A DNA stretch of 43,020 nucleotides. It comes from Gaiellales bacterium (GTDB lineage Bacteria; Actinomycetota; Thermoleophilia; Gaiellales; JAICJC01). Positions 42,762 through 43,020 of this stretch are shown piece by piece; the stretch's first letter is position 1; each line of letters starts with the position of its first letter. The notes beneath the pieces were generated by a model. It was not told where the DNA came from. It saw nothing but the letters and a program-made list of their open reading frames with translations, and ran no database searches. The DNA is taken from NCBI GenBank assembly GCA_036273515.1, contig DASUHM010000090.1:1-43020 (forward strand), read 5' to 3'. The position numbers and the translations under genes were made by a program.

Positions 42762-43020
42762 AGATGGTTGATTCCGATCCCCGCGCGCCTGGACGTCCCG
42801 CGGCGGCGGAGGTGCGGGTCGTGGTGGGGCTGCGGCTGCGAACCGTCGCATCGCTACGTCCTCGGTCGCGCCCATAGGTCAACTATGACCGCTCCCTGCG
42901 TCCTTGCGCTGCGCGGTTCGCAGCCCGGAGGATGACCTGCGTGATCGCAGATCACCTCCGACCGGTGCAAGCCCGCAGGGCTTGCACCTTGGACGTCACG
43001 GGAATCGGAATCAACCATCT
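42762..43020. repeat. nested palindromic element with 17-bp terminal inverted repeats
   Basis: AGATGGTTGATTCCGAT (42762-42778) and its exact complement ATCGGAATCAACCATCT (43004-43020, at the window edge) enclose further pairings: GGACGTC (42791-42797 and 42991-42997), GGCTGCGAACCG (42834-42845) with CGGTTCGCAGCC (42914-42925), CATAG/CTATG (42873-42877, 42883-42887), GTGATC/GATCAC (42941-42946, 42950-42955), and an 11-bp hairpin GGTGCAAGCCC/GGGCTTGCACC (42964-42974, 42978-42988). I see no open reading frame of note. It may be a miniature inverted-repeat element or a structured leader of the dehydrogenase gene. Confidence 0.7.

Overview
The window is about 43 kb of very GC-rich DNA with densely packed genes, strong G/C preference at third codon positions, frequent GTG starts and start/stop overlaps of 1-4 bases. 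The gene content (PASTA-less Ser/Thr kinase with Pro-rich linker, FCD-type GntR, MalK/UgpC-type ABC importer, IolB/C/D/E, DUF1932 dehydrogenase, EtfBA with a NarI/HdrD-like Fe-S reductase) suggests a soil or freshwater actinobacterium, perhaps of the class Thermoleophilia; the taxonomic guess is inference. No rRNA, tRNA, CRISPR array, transposase or phage gene was recognised.

Left third (1-17.2 kb), mixed housekeeping and signalling. A 5'-truncated NlpC/P60 plus lysozyme-like cell-wall hydrolase converges on a transmembrane Ser/Thr kinase that follows a small PAAR-like (DUF4280-like) spike protein, possibly the edge of a contractile-injection locus. Then come a LuxR-type response regulator, a tartrate/isopropylmalate dehydrogenase-family enzyme, a DUF1932 NAD(P)-dependent dehydrogenase, an MFS exporter, a tandem HD-GYP protein, a VOC protein, two unassigned membrane proteins, a membrane-anchored dihaem cytochrome c, and an operon of two small membrane proteins with an alpha-dioxygenase-like haem protein whose distal histidine appears replaced by lysine. 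A glucokinase and a papain-like protein complete the region.

Centre (17.3-26.2 kb): a GntR regulator is divergent from an operon encoding a dimethylglycine-oxidase-like flavoprotein with a folate-binding (GcvT) half, EtfB, EtfA and a membrane Fe-S reductase resembling ETF:menaquinone oxidoreductase. Together they could pass electrons from an N-methyl amino acid to the quinone pool. A 12-bp palindrome overlaps the proposed -10 box. A PAS-GGDEF-EAL protein follows.

Right third (26.2-43.0 kb): a Fic protein with an AbiEi-like N-terminus sits in a locally less GC-rich patch. Then comes a two-armed inositol-type catabolic cluster. The left arm is iolC-iolB-iolE-GNAT; the right arm is a TIM-barrel isomerase, a LacI regulator, an ABC importer, iolD, a Gfo/Idh/MocA dehydrogenase, an aldolase and a 97-residue protein. 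The arms share a regulatory region holding an 18-bp perfect palindrome and a TTGACA box. A zinc alcohol dehydrogenase converges on the right arm, and its upstream region (to the window end) is a roughly 259-bp nested palindrome bounded by 17-bp perfect inverted repeats.
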